Source of the DNA: JAAYAY01 sp964429355
Lineage (GTDB): Bacteria > Planctomycetota > Planctomycetia > Pirellulales > Thermoguttaceae
Reading direction: 5' to 3'
Assembly (NCBI GenBank): GCA_964429355.1
Contig: CAYSCH010000001.1
Coordinates: forward strand, 29,792 to 93,791
DNA length: 64,000 nucleotides
Shown here: one piece after another, positions 9,398-18,250 of the stretch
Numbering within the stretch: position 1 is the first letter of the stretch
Layout of the letters: every line of letters starts with the position of its first letter
Program-made: the position numbers and the translations under genes
The notes under the pieces: generated by a model
The model's database searches: none
Seen by the model: the letters and a program-made list of their open reading frames with translations, nothing else
What the model was told of the DNA's origin: nothing

Positions 9398-9919
9398 ATG
9401 CGCACCTTTTGGCTACTATTCGGCCTTTCCCTATCCCTGTTAGTGCCCCCTGCGTCCGGCTGCCGCGGCGCCCAGGACGCTGGGGAGCATCTGCGGACTG
9501 TACGGGCGGAATCGCAGACATCCACAAACCAGGAACGTCAGATCGCATTTCTCAATGCCTACACCGAAGCGCTGGCTGAAGCCCGCAAGTCGGGCAAACC
9601 GCTGCTGGTGTTCTTCAGTACGGAAGAGTGCATTTACTGCCGCCAGATGCTCGAGAAGACCTTTCAGGATCAGCAGGTCGTGAAGCTTTCCGAGAAGTTC
9701 ATCTGCGTGCAGATCGAGGCCAGCCAGGCCCCGGAAATCTGCGAGGACTTCCACATCCAGGCTTTTCCGACCGTTCAGTTCATCACCGCGGAGGGCATAC
9801 CCCTGCACCGCGTGCTTGGCCGGAAAGAGCCGGAGGTTCTGGTTGCCCAGATGGAGGCCGCCTTGCAGGACCCCCATTCGCAAACGGCCTATTGGGCAGC
9901 GGGGGGACTACAGCGTTAG
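9398..9919 (+). CDS. Thioredoxin-like lipoprotein
   Basis: The ATG at 9398 (eight bases after TGGAG) gives about 173 residues. The N-terminus is a signal sequence ending at PASGC, a plausible lipobox, so the protein is probably anchored to a membrane outside the cytoplasm. The thioredoxin fold follows, with active site E-C-I-Y-C near residue 80 and the cis-Pro region IQAFPTVQF. It resembles thioredoxin_7/DUF255-type proteins. The likely role is disulfide reduction or exchange in the periplasm. It is the only plus-strand gene inside the flagellar cluster, placed between flhB and flhA. Confidence 0.75.
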   Translation: MRTFWLLFGLSLSLLVPPASGCRGAQDAGEHLRTVRAESQTSTNQERQIAFLNAYTEALAEARKSGKPLLVFFSTEECIYCRQMLEKTFQDQQVVKLSEKFICVQIEASQAPEICEDFHIQAFPTVQFITAEGIPLHRVLGRKEPEVLVAQMEAALQDPHSQTAYWAAGGLQR

Positions 9920-10151
9920 GCCCGATCTTTCACCGCGATACTCCCTGGCGCAACGGTGGACGGGGGACGCACTTCCTGGCTGTCCGAAAGGGGGGCAGGC
10001 ACCCTGTGCCCTGTGTCGGCGACAGACTCGACGGGCGAGATGCGTGAGCCGATCCCGGGTTCGAACCAGCCAATCCGTCTGTTGTGCCTCGAGGCGATTG
10101 GGTCGGGGCGGGTGTCGTGTCGATCGACCGGTCGGGGAAAGTGCGACGAGG

Positions 10152-11234
10152 TCATGCGGCTCGTGGCGTTGGTGCTTTTCGGCCCTGCAATTGATAGACA
10201 TAGGCCAGGACCTCGGCCACCGCGGCGTAACGTTCATGAGGAACCGGCTTGCCGACGTCGACTTCGCGGTAGAGGGCCTGGGCGAGCGGTTTCTTCTCGA
10301 CAATGGGGATGCCGCTTTCAAGAGCCAGCCGCCGGATGCGTTGAGCGAGGACTCCTGCTCCCTTGGCCACGACGATGGGAGCATCCATCTCCTCGGGCTC
10401 GTAACGGATGGCGATCGCCAGTTCCGTCGGATTGGTGACAACCACATCGGCCTTGGGGACGGCGGTCGAGAGTCGTTCCATCGCCAGTTGCCGTTGGACG
10501 GCCTTTCGCCGGGAAATAATGTGGGGATCCCCTTCGAGGTTGCGCATCTCCTCGCGGACCTCTTGCGTCGTCATTTTGAGGTCCTGCTCGTGTTTCCAGC
10601 GCTGGAAGCCGTAATCGAGAAGGGCGAGAATCAGCAAAGCGACGCCGATCTTGATCGTCGTCCAAATCAGGAGTTGGATCAGATACACGGTGACCTCGCC
10701 GACCGATAACGCCGCGAGCCCCAGAACGGTCTCCTTCTCTTTGTAGAGAGCGAAGTAGGCAACCAGTCCCACCACCAGGACTTTGAACAACCCGAAAACA
10801 AGCCGGGCAACGCTCTGCATGGAGAACAGCCGCTTTGCCCCTTTCAAGGGATCGAGCTTCGTGATATCCAGTTCCAACTTCTTGGGCAGGAACATGAATC
10901 CCACCTGCGCCAGGTTGACGGCGATTGCAGCCAACAGCATCATGCCGAAAACCGGGAGCAACTCATTCGCCAGACCGGCCACGGTGCCGTTCCAGACGGA
11001 AACGGCAAACTCGACGTCGGCCTTCATCCAAGGCTCGCCGCCAAGCAGGCGGCGGCTGTAGTCGGCCATGAAATCCGTGACGCTCTTGCCGCAGGTCAGG
11101 AGAATCATCATTCCAGCCAGGAGGAGCACCGCCGAGCCGAGATCCTGGCTCTTGGCAACCTGCCCCTCCTCGCGGGCTTTCTGCCTGCGATGCGCTGTTG
11201 GGTCCTGTGATTTCTCGCCGTCCTGGTCGGGCAT
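10152..11234 (-). CDS. flhB: Flagellar export switch protein FlhB
   Basis: A 360-residue protein starting with the typical charged N-terminus (EKSQDPTAHRRQKAREEGQV). Four membrane helices span about 30-210, followed by a linker and the cytosolic domain. The self-cleavage site reads NPTE instead of the usual NPTH, within VVTNPTELAIAIRY. The rest of the domain (APIVVAKGAGVLAQRIRRLA, GIPIVEKKPLAQALY) is canonical. FlhB sits at the base of the export gate and switches substrate class from hook to filament after cleavage. It lies about 45 bases downstream of fliR. Confidence 0.95.
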   Translation of the reverse strand: MPDQDGEKSQDPTAHRRQKAREEGQVAKSQDLGSAVLLLAGMMILLTCGKSVTDFMADYSRRLLGGEPWMKADVEFAVSVWNGTVAGLANELLPVFGMMLLAAIAVNLAQVGFMFLPKKLELDITKLDPLKGAKRLFSMQSVARLVFGLFKVLVVGLVAYFALYKEKETVLGLAALSVGEVTVYLIQLLIWTTIKIGVALLILALLDYGFQRWKHEQDLKMTTQEVREEMRNLEGDPHIISRRKAVQRQLAMERLSTAVPKADVVVTNPTELAIAIRYEPEEMDAPIVVAKGAGVLAQRIRRLALESGIPIVEKKPLAQALYREVDVGKPVPHERYAAVAEVLAYVYQLQGRKAPTPRAA

Positions 11235-11279
11235 GGGGGGGTGTTGTCAGGGTTGGGGGTTCAACGGGGCGGTGTTGCG

Positions 11280-12080
11280 TCAGCGAGCGCCCACCACGGC
11301 TGCCACTTCGAGTGATTCAAAAAGCAACTGCAGAGTGGGCTCGACCTGCTGTTGAAAGACCCAGATGGACGCACCGATCACGAAGAACATCGTTGCGAAA
11401 GTTATCAGGGCGTTGGCACCGAAGCCGACGGCGAGGATGTTCAACTGGGGGAGCGTGCGGCTGATGAGGCCCATGACGAGTGTCGCGAGCAGCAGTGCCG
11501 TAACAAGGGGCGCTGCGGCCCGGATCCCCAGTGCGAAGCTCTGGGAAACGAGCGCCACCAGGGTCTCGGCCACGCCCATGGGCATGCTGCCGCTGCCGGG
11601 TGGCAGGGCGGAGAACGTTTCCAACAGGGCCGCGATCACCTCGCGGTGTCCGCCGATGACCAGAAAAACGGCCAAGCAGGTCAAGTGAAGAAAATGCGAG
11701 AATAGCGGAACGTTCTCTCCGGAAGCGGGATCAAACACCTCGGAGAGGGTCAGCCCGCCAATGCGTTCGATCAACTGGCCCGCCAGTTGGATTCCGGAGA
11801 ACAGGATGGCGACTCCCAACCCGAGCGTCAGACCGATCAACAGCTCGCCGCCAAGAAGAATGAGATAGTGCAGGTTGGTGCCCGGGTCCGGCACATCCGC
11901 GTGCCATTGGGCAGGGAGGATCAGCGCGGACAGGGTGACGGCGAGGAAGGCTCGGATCCGCACCGGCACATCGGCTGAGGCGAACACAGGCGCCGTCATC
12001 ACCAGCCCGCTGACTCGTGTGAGCACGAGCGTGAAGACGAGCAGCTTGCCCACGTCGAGTTGCGCGATCCAATCGGCCAC
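11280..12080 (-). CDS. fliR: Flagellar export gate protein FliR
   Basis: A 266-residue polytopic membrane protein with six or more hydrophobic helices. It has the FliR-type segments FTLVLTRVSGLVMTAPVF and GVAILFSGIQLAGQLIERIG. The start is a GTG at 12080. FliR joins FliP and FliQ in the export gate core. It follows fliQ by 82 bases in the usual fliOPQR-flhBA order. Confidence 0.93.
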   Translation of the reverse strand: MADWIAQLDVGKLLVFTLVLTRVSGLVMTAPVFASADVPVRIRAFLAVTLSALILPAQWHADVPDPGTNLHYLILLGGELLIGLTLGLGVAILFSGIQLAGQLIERIGGLTLSEVFDPASGENVPLFSHFLHLTCLAVFLVIGGHREVIAALLETFSALPPGSGSMPMGVAETLVALVSQSFALGIRAAAPLVTALLLATLVMGLISRTLPQLNILAVGFGANALITFATMFFVIGASIWVFQQQVEPTLQLLFESLEVAAVVGAR

Positions 12081-12162
12081 CGTCCGCTCGCTAAGTAAGG
12101 TCGGGTGATTCCGGGAGGAGAAAGGTGACGGCCACCTTTTGCCGGGAATCCCGCAAGGCTAT

Positions 12163-12429
12163 TCAGAATCTTTGTGGGATCGTGGTGATCAAGTCGTTCG
12201 TGTACTGGAGGATCTGGGTGATCAGCCAGGGGAGCGTCAGGCTGAGCACGGCAATCATCGCCACGACTTTCGGTACGAAGGCGACGGTCTGTTCCTGGAT
12301 CTGGGTAAGGGCCTGAAGCAAGCCGATGATCAGTCCGACGATCATGCCCGTCAGCAGAACCGGCGAACCGATCAGGACGGCGATCCAGATCGCTCTGCGG
12401 GCCAGGTCAATCGCGTCTTCGGGGCTCAT
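12163..12429 (-). CDS. fliQ: Flagellar export gate protein FliQ
   Basis: The ATG at 12427-12429 gives 88 residues, the normal FliQ length; an upstream start would add 20 residues with no family support. It has two membrane helices and the signature GLIIGLLQALTQIQEQTVAF. It is an export gate component, with 114 bases between it and fliP. Confidence 0.94.
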   Translation of the reverse strand: MSPEDAIDLARRAIWIAVLIGSPVLLTGMIVGLIIGLLQALTQIQEQTVAFVPKVVAMIAVLSLTLPWLITQILQYTNDLITTIPQRF

Positions 12430-12543
12430 GTTCGTAGTTCTCTTTCTGAGGGCGATTCGGAACCGACAACCAAGTGATCGGAAGTACACTGCACGTCTCT
12501 GGGAGAGTGCTCTCTTTGTGAAGATCGTTTGCTTGTTTTCAGA

Positions 12544-13416
12544 TTACGTGTAGGGCGCAAAGCTATCCATCAGCATTCCGACGACGAGAGTCCAGCCGTC
12601 CAGCAGGACGAAAAGCATTAACTTGAATGGCAGGGAAATCAACGAGGGGGGCAACATGAGCATCCCCATGGAAACCATCACGCTGGCAATGACCATGTCG
12701 ATGATCAGGAACGGAAGGTAGATCTGGAAACCGATCAGAAAGGCAACCTTGAGTTCACTGACCAGGTAGGCCGGAAGGAGAACGATCAGTGGCACATCTT
12801 CGTAACCGGTCACCTCGGGTGGGTTCTCCATGCGGTTGAGGAACAGGTAGACGTCGTCGGTGTTGCCGGCCGACTCGATCTGCATGCTCATGAATCGCCG
12901 CACGGGAACCTGCCCCGTGCCCCAGGCCTCCTCGATCGAGATTTCTTGATTCGTATAGGGGCGGATGGCCGTATCATAGACCTCTTTCCAGACCGGCGCC
13001 ATGACCAGGAGGGTGATGAACAAGGCGAGGGTTGTGATTACCTGGCTGGGCGGCAGCTGCTGTGTGCCGAGGGCCTGACGCAACAGGCCCAGAACAACGA
13101 TAATCCGCACGAAGCAGGTCGTCATCATCAACACGGCAGGGGCCAGGCTGAGCACGGTCAGCATGAGCATGACCTGCAGTGTGGCGCTGAGTCCTTCGGG
13201 GCTGGTCCATTGCTCGGGGCCGCCCGCCAGGCCGTCGGGCAGGTCGAGCGAAAGCGGCCGATTGGCCGTGTCCTGTGCCAGGGTCGGACTGAGCAAGGTG
13301 CAGCACGCCAGGAGCACTCCAAGCCACGCCAGAATGCGGCGGGAGCGGCTCGTCCGCCACGCGAGGATTGCGGCAGTGCCGTTTGTCGTTCCGTCTCGCC
13401 CGTCAAGTTCAGCCAT
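12544..13416 (-). CDS. fliP: Flagellar export gate protein FliP
   Basis: The ATG at 13414-13416, preceded by GGAGGAT, gives 290 residues. A signal-peptide-like N-terminal helix (about 25-45) precedes the FliP core with [25 protein letters not shown] and the C-terminal helices. FliP forms the central pore of the flagellar export apparatus. Its start overlaps the end of fliO by eight bases, which implies translational coupling. Confidence 0.95.
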   Translation of the reverse strand: MAELDGRDGTTNGTAAILAWRTSRSRRILAWLGVLLACCTLLSPTLAQDTANRPLSLDLPDGLAGGPEQWTSPEGLSATLQVMLMLTVLSLAPAVLMMTTCFVRIIVVLGLLRQALGTQQLPPSQVITTLALFITLLVMAPVWKEVYDTAIRPYTNQEISIEEAWGTGQVPVRRFMSMQIESAGNTDDVYLFLNRMENPPEVTGYEDVPLIVLLPAYLVSELKVAFLIGFQIYLPFLIIDMVIASVMVSMGMLMLPPSLISLPFKLMLFVLLDGWTLVVGMLMDSFAPYT

Positions 13417-14296
13417 GGAGATCCTCCAGTCCCGAGGGCAAGCGATCGCGTGAAACGGCCAGATTGACCGGTCCGACGAATCCAGGTTCCACCGGTTCCT
13501 TGGCAAACTGGTGGAGCACCTGGCGAAAGGCCGCGGTGGCGCTCCCTGCCTGGTTCGCCTTGCAGAGGCCGGCCAGTCGCGTGACTTCGTCCGGATCGTC
13601 AATTTCGGTGAGGGTCTCGGCACTGTCGGGTGTCAGGGAAACGAGGAGCAACTTGGATCCGCAACGGAGAAGCTGAACTTGTTGCCGGTTTGTAAGCGGG
13701 GCCCGACCGAGCGATTCGAAGACATCCCCGGGGAGCAATGCAAGGCCCCTTCCTCCGGTCCGGCGCAAGATCCAGGCGGTAGTGAAGAACAGGCCCAACA
13801 CCACGGCAAGGCTGCTGATCACCGTCAGCGCGGCCCCCAGTCCATTGACAGCCGGAGTCTCGGCCACACCGCCCGAATTCGGCCTGGCGGGCGGCGCCAG
13901 ATCCGGAAATCCCACGTGGTGTTTCGTGTTCGCAGCGGATGGGAGATGGCCGGACGACTCCGTGGAATTTTTGGACTGGGTGACCGGAGAATCAGGGTTC
14001 TCGTCAGATCGCCTGTCGCCGAGCGGCTCGGTATGGCTGGTCGGATGAACGGACGGAACGTAGCGATCCGGGGTTTCAAGAATTGCCGGCAGAACGAGGC
14101 CAGGCAGATCGTTGGGAGACGAAGGAGGCTCGTCCCCCCGTGCCAGAACGCCCGACGGGGATGGAGCGGGCGAAGCTGACGAAACCGCAGCCGCTGCCTC
14201 CGCACCGAACGATTCCGAGACAAATTCCTGGGCCGAGGTCTGGCCGACCAACGAGGCTAGAGCGAGTACTGTGGCAAAGCACGATTTCCCAGGCAT
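13409..14296 (-). CDS. fliO: Flagellar protein FliO, with long periplasmic region
   Basis: A 295-residue protein with a signal peptide and about 130 residues of low-complexity periplasmic sequence. One membrane helix (about 152-172, [20 protein letters not shown]) is followed by a cytoplasmic FliO/MopB domain with [21 protein letters not shown]. FliO is a chaperone-like assembly factor for FliP. The extended periplasmic part is much larger than in enterics. Its position directly before fliP agrees with the call. Confidence 0.85.
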   Translation of the reverse strand: MPGKSCFATVLALASLVGQTSAQEFVSESFGAEAAAAVSSASPAPSPSGVLARGDEPPSSPNDLPGLVLPAILETPDRYVPSVHPTSHTEPLGDRRSDENPDSPVTQSKNSTESSGHLPSAANTKHHVGFPDLAPPARPNSGGVAETPAVNGLGAALTVISSLAVVLGLFFTTAWILRRTGGRGLALLPGDVFESLGRAPLTNRQQVQLLRCGSKLLLVSLTPDSAETLTEIDDPDEVTRLAGLCKANQAGSATAAFRQVLHQFAKEPVEPGFVGPVNLAVSRDRLPSGLEDLHG

Positions 14297-14320
14297 CCAT
14301 GCCCTCCGTCCGTATTCGGC

Positions 14321-15082
14321 TCAAACCACGGGCGCCGCGCTGGCAACCAGTTCGGCAACGCGCACACAGAAATTGTCGTTGAGCACGAGGACCTCTCCTC
14401 GGGCGATCAGCCGTCCGTTGACGTAGATGTCGACCGGATCGCCAGCCAGCTTGTCGAGTGGAACGACAGCGCCCTTGCGCAGCTTGAGGACATCCTCGAG
14501 ATACATATTGGTGCGGCCTAGTTCGATCTTCAGGTCCAATTCAACATCGTTGAGCAGATCGAGAGTGGCCACTTCCGTGTTGGCCGGACTTCCGCTGAAC
14601 TCGCTGAACTGGAAGGGGGCCGCTGAAGGTGGAAGTTCCTTCGGCTCCGAAGTGACGGATTCAAGGGCTCTCTCGGCCTGGCGGAAGAGGAACTCCACGT
14701 CGCCCTGGGAGATTGCCTCGGTGCTGGGGCTGGTGTCTGCCGCCGCCATTGCAGGTGCGGCGGGGCGTGACGGTGCGGGATGGTCGGCGGCCGCCCCGCC
14801 CGCCCCGGATTGGCTCAAGAGCTTCTCGATATCGTCCTGACCAAGGAGCTTGTCGGAATCGTCAACGACCGCCGTGGAGGGGGCCGTAGCGCCGGAACGA
14901 GAGGGTGCGGCCGTTTTGCCAGCCAGCATTTTTTCGATTTCCGACTGGTCGAGGTCGCCCCCTTCCGTCGCCGGGGGCTTCGGATCGGGAGCAGGTGGCT
15001 TCTTGCTCGCTCCGGCCGCTCCAGCGCCCTGGAGCAAGGCTTCGATATCGGCTTGATTGATCAGTTCATTGTCGTCGGCCAT
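14321..15082 (-). CDS. fliN: Flagellar switch protein FliN with four FliM-like N-terminal motifs
   Basis: The ATG at 15080-15082 gives 253 residues, against about 80-140 for ordinary FliN. The last 80 residues are a typical FliN/SpoA domain ([34 protein letters not shown]). Ahead of it are four spaced short motifs: [36 protein letters not shown] and [12 protein letters not shown], separated by Ala/Pro-rich linkers. They match the LSQxEIDALLN peptide at the FliM N-terminus that binds phosphorylated CheY, also found in FliY. No fliM gene lies between fliL and fliN, where it normally sits. The likely reading is a FliN that has taken over CheY binding. About 300 bases separate it from fliL, with no clean promoter seen. 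Confidence 0.92.
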   Translation of the reverse strand: MADDNELINQADIEALLQGAGAAGASKKPPAPDPKPPATEGGDLDQSEIEKMLAGKTAAPSRSGATAPSTAVVDDSDKLLGQDDIEKLLSQSGAGGAAADHPAPSRPAAPAMAAADTSPSTEAISQGDVEFLFRQAERALESVTSEPKELPPSAAPFQFSEFSGSPANTEVATLDLLNDVELDLKIELGRTNMYLEDVLKLRKGAVVPLDKLAGDPVDIYVNGRLIARGEVLVLNDNFCVRVAELVASAAPVV

Positions 15083-15381
15083 GGCAATCCATTCCTGGCT
15101 TCCTGGAGTCGCTGACAACACCACTGGGTGCAAGCACCGATGCCCAGGAAAAACTCGCTCGATAAGTCAGCAATTCTCGCCTTGCCGACAAAACGAAGGA
15201 GAAGGAACATCGATACGTGCGGAAACATCCGCCAGTCTGCCAGGGGCTCCTGATACGACTTGGCACGCGATCGATTCGACCCATCCTGAGTCGAAAGGTG
15301 CTATCGCTGCCAGCAACACAAGCCGCTCCTGTAACACAACAGTCGCGACAACTCGCAGCGCCGCGAAAGCTTCCGGACCGG

Positions 15382-15972
15382 TTATTGCTCGATGAACGAG
15401 AAATCGCTGAAGATCACGGATCGCAGATACGGCTTGCCGAGAGTCCGGTTAGTTTTCTCTAAAATCCGTCTTTTAATCAAGCCCAACCCGGCGTCTGTCA
15501 GTTCACTCGGCTCGGAACTTCTCAAGGTGACGATGACTTGATCTCGGAGGCGATGCTTGTTTTCTTCCCAGGCCTTCTGAAAACCGGCCACGTCTTCTGC
15601 GGCCGTGGTGCCGAAGAGGTGAAAGTCGATCCGCGTGGTCGTGTTTGTCAGCGGCTGGAAGGCCGTGACTGTGAACTCGCCCAGATCGACCTCGGTCTGA
15701 TCGTGGATCGCGGAATCGAGCTCGGCGATTTCATTGAGGATTTCGTGATTCTCGGCAGGGGGGGGAGCACTCTCCGTTTCGGAAGGAACACTGGCCATGG
15801 CCGCAGTTTCCTGAGTGCCGGGCAGGAAAAATGAAGCGGCGATACATTCCGCCAGAACCAGTGCGGCCAAAGAAGTCAGCAGAATCAGCTTTCCCAAAAT
15901 CGCGGACTTGCCACCGTGCGATCCAGGGTTGTCTGCCGGTGATTCGCCTTGTTTGACAGCAGGATTGGCCAT
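15382..15972 (-). CDS. fliL: FliL-like flagellar stator-associated protein
   Basis: A 196-residue protein with one membrane helix at about 25-47 and a periplasmic domain ending DVAGFQKAWEENKHRLRDQV and FSDFSFIEQ. FliL proteins are basal body inner-membrane proteins that support stator function. The call rests on the single N-terminal helix, length, periplasmic topology, the E-x4-RLRD pattern, and the position after motAB and before the switch gene. Sequence identity to enteric FliL is low, so the call is good but not certain. Confidence 0.75.
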   Translation of the reverse strand: MANPAVKQGESPADNPGSHGGKSAILGKLILLTSLAALVLAECIAASFFLPGTQETAAMASVPSETESAPPPAENHEILNEIAELDSAIHDQTEVDLGEFTVTAFQPLTNTTTRIDFHLFGTTAAEDVAGFQKAWEENKHRLRDQVIVTLRSSEPSELTDAGLGLIKRRILEKTNRTLGKPYLRSVIFSDFSFIEQ

Positions 15973-16036
15973 AGTTTTCTAACCGCAAGATGAGTGGAGC
16001 AGTGACTCAATTGATACCACCAAAGATGTCCTTGAT

Positions 16037-16055
16037 ACCCCTTTCATGAAGGGGT
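16037..16055. terminator. Hairpin between motB and fliL
   Basis: ACCCCTT, a five-base loop, and AAGGGGT form a perfect 7-bp stem. It lies about 65 bases before fliL and 300 bases after motB. No T-run follows in the direction of transcription, so it may be a weak terminator, an mRNA processing site or an operator. Confidence 0.35.
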
Positions 16056-16195
16056 GTTTGTCGGCTGAACGTCGAGGTCGTGTTGCCCTACTAAAAAATA
16101 GGCCAACATTCCGGATTTGGATCTGGGTCAGCCGAAAAAGCCAACGGCAAGGAGACGGAATTTTCGGCACGACGTGACCTAGCCAGTCCGATGGA

Positions 16196-16231
16196 CCCAG
16201 CGAGGAAGATGGGCCCAGCAAGGAAGACGGG
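16196..16231. repeat. 18-bp tandem duplication
   Basis: Two adjacent 18-base units, CCCAGCGAGGAAGATGGG and CCCAGCAAGGAAGACGGG, differ at two positions. They lie in non-coding sequence downstream of motB and look like a small slippage duplication. Confidence 0.6.
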
Positions 16232-16353
16232 CACGCAATCCCCTAACTCGGGTGACACACCGCTCCACCGCCACGCCGGAGGGTCTCGCTTCGCACGGAG
16301 GGTGATTTCTGTGCCTTGAGAGCCGAAGGCATTTGACTTTGCGGAGACCCCAC

Positions 16354-17133
16354 CTACCGCGCCGGAGAAGACTTGCCTTTCTCCTCGAGTGAGTATCTCT
16401 GCGCCCGCTCTTCGGCCGTTCCTTTGAGGTCCTTGGCCAATTCCTCGAGCATGAAGATCTCAACTCGGCCATTCTTGCGTTGGTGTTCTTCGGTGGGACT
16501 GATGTAGAGAGGTTCATTCGCCGCCGCCAGCGAGATACGGAGACGCTCTTCGACGATTCCGCACTTGACCAACTGCTCGTAGACTTTGAAAGCTCGGGCG
16601 TAGGAGAGATCCCAGTGGTTGCAGTAGGGAGACTCGGGGGGCAAGGGTCGGGCACTGGAGTGGCCTCGAACTTCGACTTTCTGCGGTTTGCCCTTGAGGA
16701 CGGCGGCGGCGGCTTCGATCGTGTGGATGGCTTCCGCCGACAGGTCGCTCTCCTCTTCAGTGAACTCGACGACTCCGCCGAGCGTCGTCTCGTCGCCCGG
16801 TCGAATCGTTTGAACGTGATGATAGTCGCCTGTGGGGGCCTTGACCTTGTCGCCTCCATTCATGGTATTCAAGCGTTGGGCCCTTCCCATGCTGGCCAAT
16901 CGCGCAATCGCGGAGTTCATGGGTTTCGCGGGGCCTGGGACGGCGGAAGCCATCGACTTGTCGTACCCGAATTGACTCCGCAGGGCTTCGATGAGGGCCT
17001 GGCTGCGGTCCTGCCGGATTTCGCTCATCGAGAACAGAAGGATGAAGAACGTCAACAGGAGCGACATCATGTCGCCGTAGGTGACGATCCAGTCCGGTAA
17101 CGGCGGGTCCTCGTTTTTGATCTTCAGAGCCAT
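16354..17133 (-). CDS. motB: Flagellar stator protein MotB
   Basis: A 259-residue protein with one N-terminal membrane helix. The proton-carrying Asp is residue 21 in TYGDMMSLLLTFFILLFSMS. A plug and linker region follows, then an OmpA-like peptidoglycan-binding domain (about 130-230) with KVEVRGHSSARPL and LSYARAFKVYEQLVKCG. With MotA it forms the ion-driven stator anchored to peptidoglycan. The ion is not certain from the sequence. It starts 4 bases after motA. Confidence 0.95.
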   Translation of the reverse strand: MALKIKNEDPPLPDWIVTYGDMMSLLLTFFILLFSMSEIRQDRSQALIEALRSQFGYDKSMASAVPGPAKPMNSAIARLASMGRAQRLNTMNGGDKVKAPTGDYHHVQTIRPGDETTLGGVVEFTEEESDLSAEAIHTIEAAAAVLKGKPQKVEVRGHSSARPLPPESPYCNHWDLSYARAFKVYEQLVKCGIVEERLRISLAAANEPLYISPTEEHQRKNGRVEIFMLEELAKDLKGTAEERAQRYSLEEKGKSSPAR

Positions 17134-17137
17134 CGGA

Positions 17138-17914
17138 TCAGGCCGCCTCTTTCCTGGCAGTTCGCAACCGGGGTGGAACGAACGTGGTCAATTTCTGTTC
17201 AATGACGCGAGGGTTTTCACCCGACTGGATGCCCATGATTCCGCGGACAACAATCTCCATCACCAGCATTTCCCGCTGATTGAGATGGGCGAGTTTCTCC
17301 GCCATGGGGAGCATGACGACATTCGACATGAGGGAGCCGTAGAGTGTCGTGATGAGGGCCACGGCCATTCCGGGTCCGAGTTTGTCGGGGTCGTCGAGTT
17401 GGCCGAGCATGATGATCAGTCCGAGCAGGGTGCCGATCATTCCGAAGGCCGGAGCGAAGCGGCCAATCTGGTCGAAGACTTTCTTGCCGTTGGAATGACG
17501 GGCAGCGACGGCATCGACTTCGGTCCGCATGATATCTTCGATGATTTCGGGTCGCGTGCCGTCGACCGCCATCTGAACGCCGAGGATAACGAACGGATTG
17601 TCGATCTCTTCGATCCGTCCCTCCAGGGCCAGTAGCCCGTCGCGCCTGGCGGTTTCGGCCAGGGAGATGATCAACTCGATCAATTTGGCGACGTCCTCCT
17701 GCTTGTTGAAGAAGACTACCTTGAGCGCGCGAATGCCGACGAAAAGGTCTCTGAGGGGGAAACAGACGAGGATCGCGGCGGTGGCACCGCCGCCGACCAC
17801 CATGATCGACGGATAGTCGACAAAGGCCGTAAAGGTAGCGCCCGGCGAGATGAGGATGGCGATGACGAGAACAGCCGAGCCGAACAGGAGTCCGAAGATG
17901 GTGGCGATATCCAT
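17138..17914 (-). CDS. motA: Flagellar stator protein MotA
   Basis: A 258-residue polytopic protein. It has the first helix pair, the cytoplasmic loop with SLAETARRDGLLALEGRIEE, which carries the rotor-contacting Arg/Glu pair, and the C-terminal helices with FGMIGTLLGLIIML and GPGMAVALITTLYG. It pairs with MotB, encoded directly downstream. It is four bases from flbD. Confidence 0.95.
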   Translation of the reverse strand: MDIATIFGLLFGSAVLVIAILISPGATFTAFVDYPSIMVVGGGATAAILVCFPLRDLFVGIRALKVVFFNKQEDVAKLIELIISLAETARRDGLLALEGRIEEIDNPFVILGVQMAVDGTRPEIIEDIMRTEVDAVAARHSNGKKVFDQIGRFAPAFGMIGTLLGLIIMLGQLDDPDKLGPGMAVALITTLYGSLMSNVVMLPMAEKLAHLNQREMLVMEIVVRGIMGIQSGENPRVIEQKLTTFVPPRLRTARKEAA

Positions 17915-17917
17915 GGA

Positions 17918-18172
17918 TCAGAAACCCCTTCCTCGGGACGGACCGTTTTCCGCCCCAACGGAGACCATCGCGGGCTGCCCGAACCGCGGAATGAGGTATT
18001 TCGCTTGCTGGTAAATGACGGCACGCCGCAAGACCTCGTCCATCGATTCCGTCACGACGATGCGCTCGCCGGAGTTGAGCGTGATGAACGTGTCGGGGCG
18101 TTGCTCGACGTATCGAATCAGGTCGGCGTTCAGTACAAACGGTTCGCCGCCGAGCCTTGTCAGCTTGATCAT
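17918..18172 (-). CDS. flbD: Flagellar protein FlbD
   Basis: An 84-residue protein whose first 60 residues match the small FlbD family (MIKLTRLGGEPFVLNADLIR, then TFITLNSGERIVVTESMDEV). In many bacteria it lies between flgE and motA, as here. Its molecular role is poorly defined, though it is linked to swarming motility. The C-terminal tail is glycine-rich. Confidence 0.9.
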   Translation of the reverse strand: MIKLTRLGGEPFVLNADLIRYVEQRPDTFITLNSGERIVVTESMDEVLRRAVIYQQAKYLIPRFGQPAMVSVGAENGPSRGRGF

Positions 18173-18227
18173 GATCTTGTGGCCATCGAGAAAGTCGGAA
18201 GTTGAAAGAGTCTCTCACCGGAACGGG

Positions 18228-18250
18228 CCGGCGAGCCGGTTTTTCGCCGG
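18228..18250 (-). terminator. Hairpin directly after flgE
   Basis: CCGGCGA and TCGCCGG arms with a nine-base loop lie immediately after the flgE stop and before flbD. No T-run follows, so it may attenuate rather than end transcription. Confidence 0.35.

Larger units (their letters stand above)
15973..16353. other. Intergenic region between motB and fliL
   Basis: 381 bases without a convincing gene. It contains the hairpin at 16037-16055 and an 18-bp tandem duplication at 16196-16231. On the minus strand, GCCGACAA at 16058-16065 matches the FliA -10 box at seven of eight positions, but no matching -35 TAAA lies at the right spacing. A promoter for fliL is possible, not shown. Confidence 0.5.

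Noticed and set aside
15131..15147. Sigma-54-like site on the minus strand upstream of fliN
   Set aside because: The match is one base off the required GG-N10-GC spacing and lacks the full TGGCAC box.
16179..16859. A 226-codon minus-strand frame overlapping motB
   Set aside because: It is an out-of-frame shadow of motB running into the 18-bp tandem duplication; low-complexity Arg/Ser/Pro sequence.
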